From Piezodorus guildinii (Eukaryota; Arthropoda; Insecta; Hemiptera; Pentatomidae): a stretch of 64,000 nt of DNA. The stretch lies in assembly GCA_023052935.1 (NCBI GenBank), contig CM041297.1, forward strand, positions 49,829,917 to 49,893,916, read 5' to 3'. The notes below the pieces were generated by a model that searched no databases, had not been told where the DNA came from, and was given only the letters and a program-made list of their open reading frames with translations. A program made the translations under genes and the position numbers. Shown here piece after piece: positions 22,811 through 32,119 of this stretch (positions within the stretch are counted from its first letter, which is position 1; each line of letters starts with the position of its first letter).

Positions 22811-24094
22811 TCGGGCTGATGCGAAATTAATGCAGGTTTCCTCTATTGCAATATCTTAATTCCAATTGTGTAAACAAAGCTAATCCTAACATTGATCATT
22901 ATTATACCAAAACAAACCTTATCTAATACCCTCTCTTTCACCATGAATTTGTTTAGTAAAATCGTTTGTTCAGTGTGTTCAAAGGTCTTGAATCGAAAAT
23001 GTCAAAGTTCGATTTTCGTCAAATTTATTTTTACGAATTTAAATTAGGGCGCAGCGCTGCGCAAACGGCTCGTAATATTAATGGAGTGTGGGGTCAGGGG
23101 GCTATTAATGAGTGCACGGTGCAGCGTTGGTTCCAGAAGTTTCGCAGAGGAGATTTCGACCTCGAAGACAAGGAAGGTCGGGGCCGTCATCTTGCTCTGG
23201 ACAACGACCAGCTGAGGTCAAAAGTGGAAGAAGACCCAACCAAAACCACACGAGAAACGGCGGCGGAACTCGGTGTGAACCAATCCACAGTTGTACGCCA
23301 CTTGGAAGCAATTGGTAAGGTAAAAAAGTTGGCCAAGTGGGTGCCACACCAATTAAACGACCACCAAAAAAATCGCCGCTTTGAAATCTGCTCCATGCTT
23401 GTGACACGCAATAAAAATGATCCATTTCTCGATCGCATTGTGACGTGCGATGAAAAATGGATCTTATACGACAACAGAAGGCGTTCTAGCCAATGGCTGG
23501 GCAAAGATGAACAACCAAAACCTTTCCCGAAGCCCAACCTGCACCCAAAAAAGGTTATGGTCACAGTTTGGTGGTATAATGCTGGTGTTATTCACTACAG
23601 CTTTCTCAATCGAGGTGAGACTATAACTGCTGACAAGTACTGTCAAGAAATTGACAGCATGAATCAAAAATTGCAACGTCTTTGCCCAGCATTGATGAAT
23701 CGGAAGGGGCCGATTCTGCTCCACGATAACGCCAGACCACACGTTGCACAACCAACGCTTCGACGACTGCACGAGTTGGGCTACGAAGTTCTCCAACATC
23801 CGCCTTATTCACCTGACCTCTCTCCTACAGACTTCCACTTTTTCAGGCATCTGGACAACTTTTGAGGGAGAAAAATTTTCAAAACTAGGACGACATTGAA
23901 AATTCTTTTCGTGATTTCATTGAGTCCAGGGATTCGGATTTTTTTTCTGGTGGAATAAGAAAGCTTGTTGAACGTTGGCAAAAGTGCATTGATTCAGATG
24001 GAAATTATTTTGATTAAATATATATGGTTAAAGTAAAGATATGGCGTATTTACAATACCTACTAAAAACCTGCATTAATTTTGCATCAACCCAA
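22811..24094 (+). mobile_element. Mariner transposon, near-complete 1284-bp copy
   Basis: TA at 22809-22810 and at 24095-24096. The 29-bp terminal inverted repeats lie at 22811-22839 and 24066-24094. The right one is identical to those of the copies at 39848 and 50758. The left one has three or four mismatches (TCGGGCTGATGCG against TTGGGTTGATGCA). The length is typical of a full mariner. It encodes one transposase, whose frame is interrupted. Confidence 0.95.
22999..24017 (+). pseudogene. Mariner transposase (D,D34D), broken near the C-terminus
   Basis: IS630/Tc1/mariner transposase, close in sequence to the Hsmar1/SETMAR type. It would bind the terminal repeats and cut and paste the element at TA. 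Numbering from the ATG at 22966, a paired helix-turn-helix region covers about residues 15-120 (RSAAQTARNI, NQSTVVRHL) and the linker WVPHQL is at 125-130. The catalytic aspartates are D162 (TCDEKW), D254 (LLHDNARPH) and D289 (YSPDLSPTD), with exactly 34 residues between the last two. The likely true start is the internal Met at 22999 (MSKFDF). The two sister copies have one more T near 22965, so there the frame runs on upstream to MNLFSK. A missing T near 23861 (CAACTTTTGAGG, against CAACTTTTTGAGG) stops the frame after LDNF. The remaining sequence to GNYFD at 24017 is in another frame. Probably inactive, although the catalytic domain is whole. Confidence 0.93.
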
Positions 24095-24096
24095 TA

Positions 24097-24857
24097 CTTT
24101 CCCTTACAAAATGGAAGCATTGTTGATGAATTCCTGGGTAAAATAATTACGGAAAGGTCTTGTGGGATGGTAGTGGACACCTTACCAAAGGTCCTACACA
24201 TTTAAAAACAGTTTCAACAGTCCTACGTGTATGTGACTTTTGTTTTATTTATGGATTAAGAAAACTACTGTGCTACATAGAAATGCGCAGATTGTACAAA
24301 AGGTATCAGAAACAGTTGCAACAGTCGTGAATGACGGTCTGTTGAAGTTGATAGAGAGATATATCCCCTCACATGCCACTATCAATTAGCATCTACAAGA
24401 AGTTACTACGGCAAGGCAGAGCGCACTCTATTAACAAGTGTAATTTGAGTAGTAATTATGGAAATTTGTTTTCGCCCCAGCGACCTAATTATAGTAATAG
24501 GCCTACAGAAGCGGAACAATTACTATGATGACCTGGTATTATCCTGTTTATACAGCTCGTGGAAAACTACTTCGACAGATATTGTCTAAGGATCACTGTG
24601 TAATTCTTAGACAAGGGGATTTCACAATGAAGGAATTAATTAATGAGTCCGTCAACACACTGACTGGTTTATAACACGTTAAAAGCCACGAGGAAAAAAT
24701 AAATAAATAAATCACATTTTCTAAAGGGTAAAGAAAGCCAATGGTCACTTAAAAATAGTTTTACATTTTCTTAAAATTTCACAAAACAAGTCCTACATCA
24801 GCGAATGAATGAATAATTATATAAAAGTAATACTTTTAACACTCATTGTATAAGTCA
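24097..24857. other. Unassigned DNA
   Basis: Weak repeats of a TAAAAACAGTTTCAACAGTC-like phrase near 24205 and 24310 suggest an old duplicated unit. Nothing is coding. Confidence 0.35.
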
Positions 24858-25080
24858 TAGGTAGAAATAATCGGGAATCGGTCGCGTTAAAAAATATTTT
24901 AATTTTGCCGAAGTTTCAGCTCAAACATCGGGGCATCAGTGAGCCATGCTAATCTAAAAAAAATACAACTCATAAGTCATAAAAGGATCACATGTTTGCA
25001 GCCGAAACATCGGCAAAATTACAATATTTTTAACAAGACTTACTCCCGATAATTTCTATCCATGATAAATTCAAAAGTCG
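24858..25080. mobile_element. Penelope-like terminal repeats, head-to-head pair
   Basis: An inverted repeat with arms 24860-24917 and 25004-25061 (GTAGAAATAATCGGGAAT against TCCCGATAATTTCTATCC). On the minus strand the left arm reads CTGATGC (24939-24933) ... GAGCTGAAAC (ending 24913), one base from the hammerhead CTGATGA box. The right arm carries GCCGAAACATCGGC (25001-25014). The distal sequence AGTCGACAATACATCC matches the one at 62180-62200. A relic without coding sequence. Confidence 0.6.
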
Positions 25081-25456
25081 ACAATACATCCTTAATACTG
25101 TATTAGTCGTATTTTTTATGCATTGCGAGGAATCAATGAACTTGTCATACATTTTTAGGAGCAAGCCAATACAATATTTGTCTTCCACGCCTTGGTTGAT
25201 GTTTGTAATTATTTTTTATTTATTTGAACGTTACAAAAAAAGGCAAATATGCCTCTTTATATTTCTGATAAAAATCTTTAACAGTGATTTGCATAATAGG
25301 ACACATAAGATTTTTTTTTAGTTTATCTATGTATACAATCTAATTATCTTTAAATTAACATCTGAAAACTATTTTATTTCAGTTTTACAAATATAATCTC
25401 TTTGGAATCCATAACTCTTGTAAATATCAATTAACAAAATTGATATCACTTGATAT
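25081..25456. other. AT-rich DNA, nothing recognised
   Basis: The 67-codon frame at 25118 is not credible. Confidence 0.4.
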
Positions 25457-25743
25457 AGGGATCACTAGTAGCTGGGTGGTTAGCATAACAGCCTCCTATG
25501 CCAAAGGTCACGGGTTCAAATCGGAAGGTGATCCTAGGATTTTTTATTGGGAGTAAAAAATCCAGAATTATGCCGTCCTTCGGAGGAGACGTTAAAAGGT
25601 GGTCCCGAGCCTGTGCCATGTCAGGTACTCGTTAAAGATCCCTATCCTAATAAAACCTGGATAGGCAAAATTTAGGACTCCCACTGTAGCATCGTCCGAT
25701 TAGCCATAGTAGCATTAAGTGACGTTAAATAAAATAAACAAAA
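25457..25743 (+). mobile_element. tRNA-derived SINE, family B, complete copy
   Basis: The head AGCTGGGTGGTTAGC (A box) and GGTTCAAATC (B box, 25513-25522) are followed by the body CTTCGGAGGAGACGTTAAAA, GGTACTCGTTAAAGATCC and GTAGCATCGTCCGATTAGCC. The A-rich tail is GTTAAATAAAATAAACAAA. A short duplication TTGATAT (25450-25456 and 25744-25750) flanks it. The A-rich tail fits mobilisation by a poly(A)-type LINE. Confidence 0.9.
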
Positions 25744-25750
25744 TTGATAT

Positions 25751-27152
25751 TTATAGCATTAATTAATAAAATGTTTAGTTTATATTTAAAAATATGTTTT
25801 TATTTATTAATAAAATTTTTAATTTAAAATTAAAGATACTTATGCAATTTTTGTTTATTATTTATCATTTAGTACCTAATGTTCAGTGAAGCGATTTTGT
25901 AATAGCCAAATTTCATTAGTTTACTGACAGTTACATTTTAATGAAAGCTGTAAGTTATAAATCACCTTAAGTGAGCCATGACAACGTTGATGTGAGATTA
26001 TAATAAGACCCAATTTAAAAAAATAGTTTGAATGGGTAAAAAAAAATATTCTCTCTTTTCTACTACTATAATAGTGTACCTAAAATATTAACGAAAGAAA
26101 CAATATTTAAACCCCTCAGGTTAAAATTATTTCATGACAAGACAAAAAAAATTCATTCAATGCAACACCTAAAACCTGAAACTCCTTACTTCAGTTTGAA
26201 AACAATACTAACTAATTTCAAAAGAAGAAAATTATTCCAAATGCACTGTAAACAGGAAAACCAAAACGGTGTAATTACTAACAGTTACTTGTCTTGAAAG
26301 ATGTCCTTGTGCTATATAATTTTCTCGGTATCAACGCTCATTTTCTCAACAGTGTTCTGAGATTCTTCTAAACCATTTTATTCTCAATAGCACACTTCTT
26401 CTGCATCGAGACAATTGAAAATTTAGATATGCCTTTTAGGTTAAATGGAATCGGATGGGATCTAATACCAGTGATTCAAGGCACATGAAGAACCGTGTAA
26501 CTGGTAAGTGGTGCCGACCTGATAATGAAAGGCCGAGATACAGTGTTTTTTCACATCTCACGGTCCTCCTTACACTGCACATGTACTTAACCTTTTTAGT
26601 CATTATTGTTGATTAAAATAAAAAGTTATATTTTACTTGACCATGACGCACACCAAAATCAGAAAGTCGGATTTGAAACGATGCCGGCGTTTCGAATTAG
26701 ACTAGTGAGGGTACAGTTTATTTTATTGTCCCAAAATAAAACGATGTTATCTATTTGTCTAAGAATTAAAAAGTTTATACACGTATCAAACAATCTTTTA
26801 TCATCTTATTCTATACAATAAATTTTAAAAGTTCAGAAATGTTCAAAAACATTCAAGTTTAATTTTTAAATAATATACCAACGAAAATAAATGCCTGAAA
26901 AAATAAAATAAAAAGTATTTTAATAATTCAGTGCAAATTAGATAATATTTTTCAAATAATAGTCAGATTTAAACGATGCATTAAAATCAATATTAACATA
27001 CATATTGATCCCATAAATTTCCGGTCTTATTGCGGGAGTAAAAACTATACCTCAACTGGAACAAAAACTCCCATATGACTTGGGGAGGAAAATCAAATTT
27101 TGAGTTTTTTGCTGTTATCCATGGTTTTTATCAGAAAAACCCAAATATATCT
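25751..27152. other. AT-rich DNA, nothing recognised
   Basis: No gene found. The 71-codon frame at 26606 lacks recognisable features. Confidence 0.4.
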
Positions 27153-27163
27153 ACTTTATGTGC

Positions 27164-27602
27164 GAGTTCTGCGCATGCGCTGGATATAGTCATTCACGTT
27201 TTACATCGCTCTCTCGAGACTTGAATCTTTGGATAGTTACTACATGTTTTTTTACGATTTAAAATCTGCCATGAAGTAGCTGGACAGCAGTGGTCTACAT
27301 TGGTGGTAATCCCACAGTGAATACTGTTTTTATTTAGTGTCTAATAGTGAACAGTGCAGCCGTGTGTATACGAGGCCTTATCGCACTCATAGCGGCCATA
27401 GGGAAGCCCCCCACTCCCACGACTTCACGTGGGCCACGAGCTCAGTGTTCCGCCAGCTCTGGGTGGTGCACGTTCGTGTGTTGGACATAATTAAATTATA
27501 ACACGCAGACGTAATAATTTTTTATTTTTTTATTTTTTTTTTCTTACTTTATTTTTATTTATTCGTTTTTCCGTCTTCTCTATACCTTCTATTTATAACA
27601 TA
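27164..27602 (+). promoter_or_regulatory. LINE 5' UTR with presumed internal promoter
   Basis: Less AT-rich than the flanks (GCGCATGCGCTGG at the start, CCCCCCACTCCCACGACTTC further on), then a T-rich run at 27515-27560 just before ORF1. Jockey-type elements use an internal RNA polymerase II promoter at their extreme 5' end. That this one does is inferred from the intact 5' end; no TATA-like box stands out. Confidence 0.55.
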
Positions 27603-28973
27603 ATGAGATATTTCCACCAGGTTATGTCGAGCAAGGTTACCAAAAGGTCTAGATCCGCTGGGTCTACCAGGGTCTCTACTCAAAATTCATCAGCACTTTC
27701 AACACCTCAGCATTCGCCACCAGCTAAGACACGTTCACGGCGCAATAATAAAAAAATGAGTCCTCCAGTTACTCCTAAAAATGCATCAGACGAACCACTA
27801 CCAGGCACTTCATCCCAGGGGTTATCCGAGGAATCTCCCTTCTTCACGCCCAACCCATACCAAATTCTCCAATCTGATAAAGATGTTATGGAGTCAACAC
27901 CAACGCCTAGAGAGCCTCGGCCTCCTCCGATATTCGTCAAAAATATAAAGAATTTTCAATTGCTCTGCACCCAAATAAACAAAATTATTGATCCCGGCAG
28001 TTACTCGTGCCTTAGCAGAAGCACTGATACTAAGATTTCTCCGGAAACAGCAGAATCGTACCGGAAAATCGTTAAATATCTGACGGACACAAAGGCAGAG
28101 TTCCACACCTACCAGCTTCGACAGGAGCGCTCCTTGCGGGTAGTCATTAGGAATCTTCATCCCTCAACGCCTGCTGAAGACATTGAAGAAGAATTGACGG
28201 CACTGGGCTTCAAGGTTCGTCAAATAACAAATGTCATAAAGGAAAATAGATCCGGCACCGATGTAACTAAGAAGATATCTCTACCCCTCTTCTTCGTTGA
28301 TCTAGAACCCTCACCTGGAGTTGAAAAGGTATACGATATCCAAAGACTGTATTACACCAAAGTTACAGTTGAAAAACCGTATGTGAAGAAAGAAATTGTC
28401 CAATGCCACAACTGCCAGGCATATGGCCATACCAAACACTACTGTCATCATTTGCCACGTTGCGTGAAATGCGGAGACCCACACAAATCTGATGAATGCA
28501 TCAAATCAAGGCAAACTCCAGCGGTGTGTGCTCTATGCCTGAAAGGACATCCGGCTAACTATAAAGGATGCCAGGTTTACAAAAACCTAAAACAAAAATT
28601 CCAGAAACCGCATCCAACAGAATATCCCTCTACTCCAAGAAGAATGACTTCAAACCTCATCAACTCTAATGTGTCCTTTGCCCAACTTCTAGGAGGCGGT
28701 GAGAAAAAAACGAATTGTGAGGCCCTGCCGACGGAGCAACCAAAACCTCAACAACCCCAGCCCCAACCTCAATATTCTCTTCCTCTAACCCAACCCGAGC
28801 CTCAAAAATCCCATCAACATCAAATTCCACTTATTCCTCCTCCATCTAATGCAACAGATATCACCAGTCTCTTAACATCCTTCATCACTGAACTGAAATC
28901 AGTCGTGACTCCCCTAATATCTCTTCTAACTAACCTCGTATCCCACCTCATCACTTCTGCAAGAAAACCTTAA
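27603..28973 (+). CDS. LINE ORF1, gag-like nucleic-acid-binding protein
   Basis: 456 residues. It is the RNA-binding partner of the LINE ribonucleoprotein. The N-terminal 110 residues are Ser/Pro/Lys rich and look disordered. Residues about 110-265 form the folded region seen before the zinc fingers in Jockey gag proteins (LRVVIRNLHPSTPAEDI at 178-194, an RRM-like/PRE_C2HC segment). Three zinc knuckles follow: C268-C271-H276-C281, C287-C290-H294-C299 and C309-C312-H316-C323. The C-terminal tail is Pro/Gln rich, about 380-425. The first ATG at 27603 is followed by a second at residue 8 (MSSKV) that would be an equally good start. The frame ends in TAA at 28971-28973, directly abutting the ATG of ORF2 in the same frame. 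The frame is intact, so it may be functional. Confidence 0.92.
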   Translation: MRYFHQVMSSKVTKRSRSAGSTRVSTQNSSALSTPQHSPPAKTRSRRNNKKMSPPVTPKNASDEPLPGTSSQGLSEESPFFTPNPYQILQSDKDVMESTPTPREPRPPPIFVKNIKNFQLLCTQINKIIDPGSYSCLSRSTDTKISPETAESYRKIVKYLTDTKAEFHTYQLRQERSLRVVIRNLHPSTPAEDIEEELTALGFKVRQITNVIKENRSGTDVTKKISLPLFFVDLEPSPGVEKVYDIQRLYYTKVTVEKPYVKKEIVQCHNCQAYGHTKHYCHHLPRCVKCGDPHKSDECIKSRQTPAVCALCLKGHPANYKGCQVYKNLKQKFQKPHPTEYPSTPRRMTSNLINSNVSFAQLLGGGEKKTNCEALPTEQPKPQQPQPQPQYSLPLTQPEPQKSHQHQIPLIPPPSNATDITSLLTSFITELKSVVTPLISLLTNLVSHLITSARKP

Positions 28974-31637
28974 ATGACCTCTTCCGAGCCTATATCCATC
29001 CTCCTTTGGAATGCGAATGGTATTCGAAATCACACTAACGAACTAACAGTCTTCTTACAAGAAAAACATATAGACATAGCCCTAGTAACAGAAACCCGAC
29101 TTACCAACTCACGAATGTTTAACATCCCCAATTACAACATTTACCGCACGGACCACCCGGACGGAACCGCACATGCTGGCACTGCTGTCATCATCCATCA
29201 CTCCCTCTCCCATCACTCACACCCCTTACCCGTCCATAATTACCTACAACCTACAGCTGTAACAGTTCGAACCAAGCTCTTTAACATAACAATTGTTGCA
29301 GCATATTCCCCTCCGAAAATTCCTTTTTCCGAACCCCAATTCAATACATTCCTAAATTCCTTGGGACACCACTTTCTTGTAGGAGCAGATTTTAATGCAA
29401 AACACCAACAATGGGGAGCCAGAACCACAAATTCTCGCGGACGAATCCTGTTGTCTGCACTTAATTCTACTCGCAGCAATATCCTTCCTCCGGATTCTCC
29501 TACCTACTGGCCAACAGATCCCAACCGCAATCCCGACCTCCTAGACTTTTTCATTCATAAAGGTCTAGGCTCACTAAATTATTCCATATCTCGCCTCGAT
29601 GACCTATCTTCAGATCACAGCCCATTACTCCTTACCCTTTCATTATCGCCCATTCCTAAACCGTCTCCACCCTCATTCATCAGGGGCCCAGTTCATTGGG
29701 ACCTATTCCGTCAAATCTTAACCGACAATATTGATCTCAGAGTATCCCTCAAATCCCCTGAAGAACTGGATGAAGCTGTAAATACCTTTACTACCCTAAT
29801 CCAACAAGCAGCTTGGACTTCATCTTCACCTCTCTCTTCCACAAAATCCCGATGTACAAATCCTTTACCTCAAGAACTCCTGGACCTTATCCAATACAAG
29901 CGCCGTTCTAGGACTATCTGGCAGAGGACCAGGCATCCTGATGACAGGAAATCATACAATTATTATTGTAAATTAGTTAAAAATAAATTGACAACCTACA
30001 GATCTCAATCCCATAATTCCTATCTTTCCTCATTATCCACTTGTGACCATTCCCTCTGGAAAGCAACTAAAAAAATCCTTAAATACCATTATATCTCTCA
30101 TCCTCTTCAACGTCATGATGGCTCCTGGGCCTCGTCAGATGAGACTAGGGCAGAGGAGTTTGCTAAACATCTTGCAAACACATTCACTCCTCATCCTGAA
30201 CTTAATCCTACCCATACAGCTGCGGTTGAAGAATCCCTCTCCTCGCCGATTCCTCTCTCTTTACCTCCTAAAGCTGTCAACCCCTCTGAGGTCAAATTCC
30301 TAATCGATAAACTTAAACCTCGAAAATCTCCTGGATTTGATCTACTCACTTCCCAAATCATTAAAAAACTTCCCAAAAAGGCTATAATATTCCTGACCTA
30401 CATATATAACTGCATCCTCCGTACAACCCATTTTCCTATGATGTGGAAACACTCAACCATTATACTTTTCCTTAAACCGGGCAAACCTGCTAATCATACC
30501 TCATCCTATAGACCAATCAGCTTGCTCCCAATTCTCTCCAAAATATTCGAGAAAATCCTTTTGAAACGCATCCTACCTTTACTCCAATTACACAAAATCC
30601 CATCTCACCAGTTCGGTTTCCGCTCAGGCCACTCCACTGTTCACCAAGGTCTTCGGGTTGTAGATCACATATCCTATGCCCTTGAAAGCAAGCAATATTG
30701 CACCGGTGCCTTTCTGGACATAGCACAAGCATTCGACCGGGTGTGGCACGATGGCTTGCTTTTTAAACTAAAAACCCTATTACCCCAATCCCTATATCTA
30801 ATCCTTCGATCTTACCTCTCTACCCGCTCGTTCAGAGTTCGTTGTGGTTCTGACTTCTCAAGTTGTTATCCGATAGAAGCTGGTGTTCCACAAGGTAGTG
30901 TCCTAGGTCCTATCCTTTACATCTTATTTACCGCAGACATTCCTACCTTTCCTGAAAACTTCTTGGCAACATTTGCCGATGACACAGCTATCCTCTCATC
31001 CCACCTAGACCCGATAATAGCATCCTCAAACCTCCAATCGCATCTTGCTTTGATTGAACAGTGGTGCAATCATTGGCGTATCAAAGTAAATGAATCAAAA
31101 AGCAAGCATGTAACCTTTACCTTACGACGCAAATCAAGCCCTTCAGTCCATTTTAACTCTATCCCCCTTCCCTTTTCTGACACAGTCAAGTACCTTGGTT
31201 TCCTTTTAGACAAGAGACTGACATGGAACCCACATACTAGACTCAAACGACAAGAACTCAATCGACGATATGGCCACCTATATAGACTTCTAAATAGGAA
31301 ATCACACCTCTCAACGGACAACAAACTACTCATTTACAAGACCATTCTTAAACCCATTTGGACCTACGGACTTGAGCTGTGGGGAACAGCAAAATTTTCG
31401 AATATCAAACGTATCCAATCCTTCCAGTCTAAAGTCCTTAGAACAATAGTCGATGCCCCATATTATGTTACCAACAAAACTTTACACCATGACCTGAATA
31501 TCCCATTTGTCCTTGATCTAATCCCATCCAAATTCTCAATCTTCCACCAGAAGCTTACTCACCTTCCTAATCCCTTGGCACACTCCCTATCCAGTTCCAA
31601 ACATCCCTATAACCCTCCTCGTAGGTTGAAGCGGTAG
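28974..31637 (+). CDS. LINE ORF2, endonuclease-reverse transcriptase
   Basis: 887 residues. The N-terminal APE-type endonuclease nicks the target: WNANGI at 12-17, E40 in TETR, Y111, D139/N141 in GADFNAKH, PDLLDFF around 187-193 and SDHSPL at 213-218. The reverse transcriptase spans about 435-720: KSPGFD 451-456, SYRPISLLP 511-519, HQFGFRSGHST 545-555, LDIAQAFD with D582, AGVPQGSVLG 636-645 and FADD with D669-D670. A C-terminal region with LDKRLTWNPHTRLKR follows. No RNase H domain is seen. It starts immediately after the ORF1 stop, so translation needs termination-reinitiation or readthrough. The end is premature: CGG-TAG-TGG here is CGG-CAG-TGG in both truncated copies, so seven residues (QWPRDLL) are lost. 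All catalytic residues are present. The element may still be competent if that tail is dispensable. Confidence 0.94.
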   Translation: MTSSEPISILLWNANGIRNHTNELTVFLQEKHIDIALVTETRLTNSRMFNIPNYNIYRTDHPDGTAHAGTAVIIHHSLSHHSHPLPVHNYLQPTAVTVRTKLFNITIVAAYSPPKIPFSEPQFNTFLNSLGHHFLVGADFNAKHQQWGARTTNSRGRILLSALNSTRSNILPPDSPTYWPTDPNRNPDLLDFFIHKGLGSLNYSISRLDDLSSDHSPLLLTLSLSPIPKPSPPSFIRGPVHWDLFRQILTDNIDLRVSLKSPEELDEAVNTFTTLIQQAAWTSSSPLSSTKSRCTNPLPQELLDLIQYKRRSRTIWQRTRHPDDRKSYNYYCKLVKNKLTTYRSQSHNSYLSSLSTCDHSLWKATKKILKYHYISHPLQRHDGSWASSDETRAEEFAKHLANTFTPHPELNPTHTAAVEESLSSPIPLSLPPKAVNPSEVKFLIDKLKPRKSPGFDLLTSQIIKKLPKKAIIFLTYIYNCILRTTHFPMMWKHSTIILFLKPGKPANHTSSYRPISLLPILSKIFEKILLKRILPLLQLHKIPSHQFGFRSGHSTVHQGLRVVDHISYALESKQYCTGAFLDIAQAFDRVWHDGLLFKLKTLLPQSLYLILRSYLSTRSFRVRCGSDFSSCYPIEAGVPQGSVLGPILYILFTADIPTFPENFLATFADDTAILSSHLDPIIASSNLQSHLALIEQWCNHWRIKVNESKSKHVTFTLRRKSSPSVHFNSIPLPFSDTVKYLGFLLDKRLTWNPHTRLKRQELNRRYGHLYRLLNRKSHLSTDNKLLIYKTILKPIWTYGLELWGTAKFSNIKRIQSFQSKVLRTIVDAPYYVTNKTLHHDLNIPFVLDLIPSKFSIFHQKLTHLPNPLAHSLSSSKHPYNPPRRLKR

Positions 31638-32108
31638 TGGCCCAGAGATCTTTTATAAATACGTCATTGGAGTGCTGGCAATGGCTGGCTTCTCCACTCA
31701 TGCCCTGAGTGTATGTGGCTCTAGCGCCCTCGCTCAGCCTCCACTGGCTCTCAAGACCAGTGACGCGGTTGAATGAGAGGCGCTGGGATCTTCTGGCATT
31801 GTGCCTCGACATCCACCAGTGGATCTCGAGGTTTGATTCGGTGATCCCAGGGGCAGTTTGTAAATATTGTAAATAGGTATGAATGTGAACAAGATTGTTA
31901 TTATTATTTTCTTTATAGTATTTATTTAATTTTGTGTATATATATTTTTTTTCTTTCTTCTTTGTTTGATCTTTGTTAATTATTTATTTTTATTTTATTT
32001 CCAATGTACATATGGAATGAATGATTTCTTATATCATTAATATTCATTGCCCCAGAAGGTGGCAGATTGTATTATCTCGTAATAAATAATAATAAAAAAA
32101 AAAAAAAA
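31638..32108 (+). other. LINE 3' UTR and poly(A) tail
   Basis: About 470 bp, shared with the truncated copy at 18119-18552: GTGCTGGCAATGGCTGG, TGCCTCGACATCCACCAGTG, TGCCCCAGAAGGTGGCAG, then AATAAATAATAATAA and the A run. The 3' end is what the reverse transcriptase recognises; there is no separate gene in it. The 81-codon minus ORF (31812-31567) lies across the UTR and is a shadow. Confidence 0.85.
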
Positions 32109-32119
32109 ACTTTATGTGC

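Larger units (their letters stand above)
27164..32108 (+). mobile_element. Full-length Jockey-type LINE, family 1
   Basis: A complete insertion of about 4.95 kb, bounded by the 11-bp duplication ACTTTATGTGC (27153-27163 and 32109-32119). It has a 5' UTR of about 440 bp, two ORFs, a 3' UTR and an A tail (about 32092-32109). It replicates by target-primed reverse transcription (known for the family). Two 5'-truncated relatives in this window, at 518-1546 and 18119-19431, share its 3' UTR and C-terminus. Confidence 0.95.

Noticed and set aside
23105..23812. Minus-strand frames of 106-125 codons over the mariner
   Set aside because: Shadows of the transposase; they recur identically in the deleted copies because the underlying DNA is shared, not because they encode a protein.
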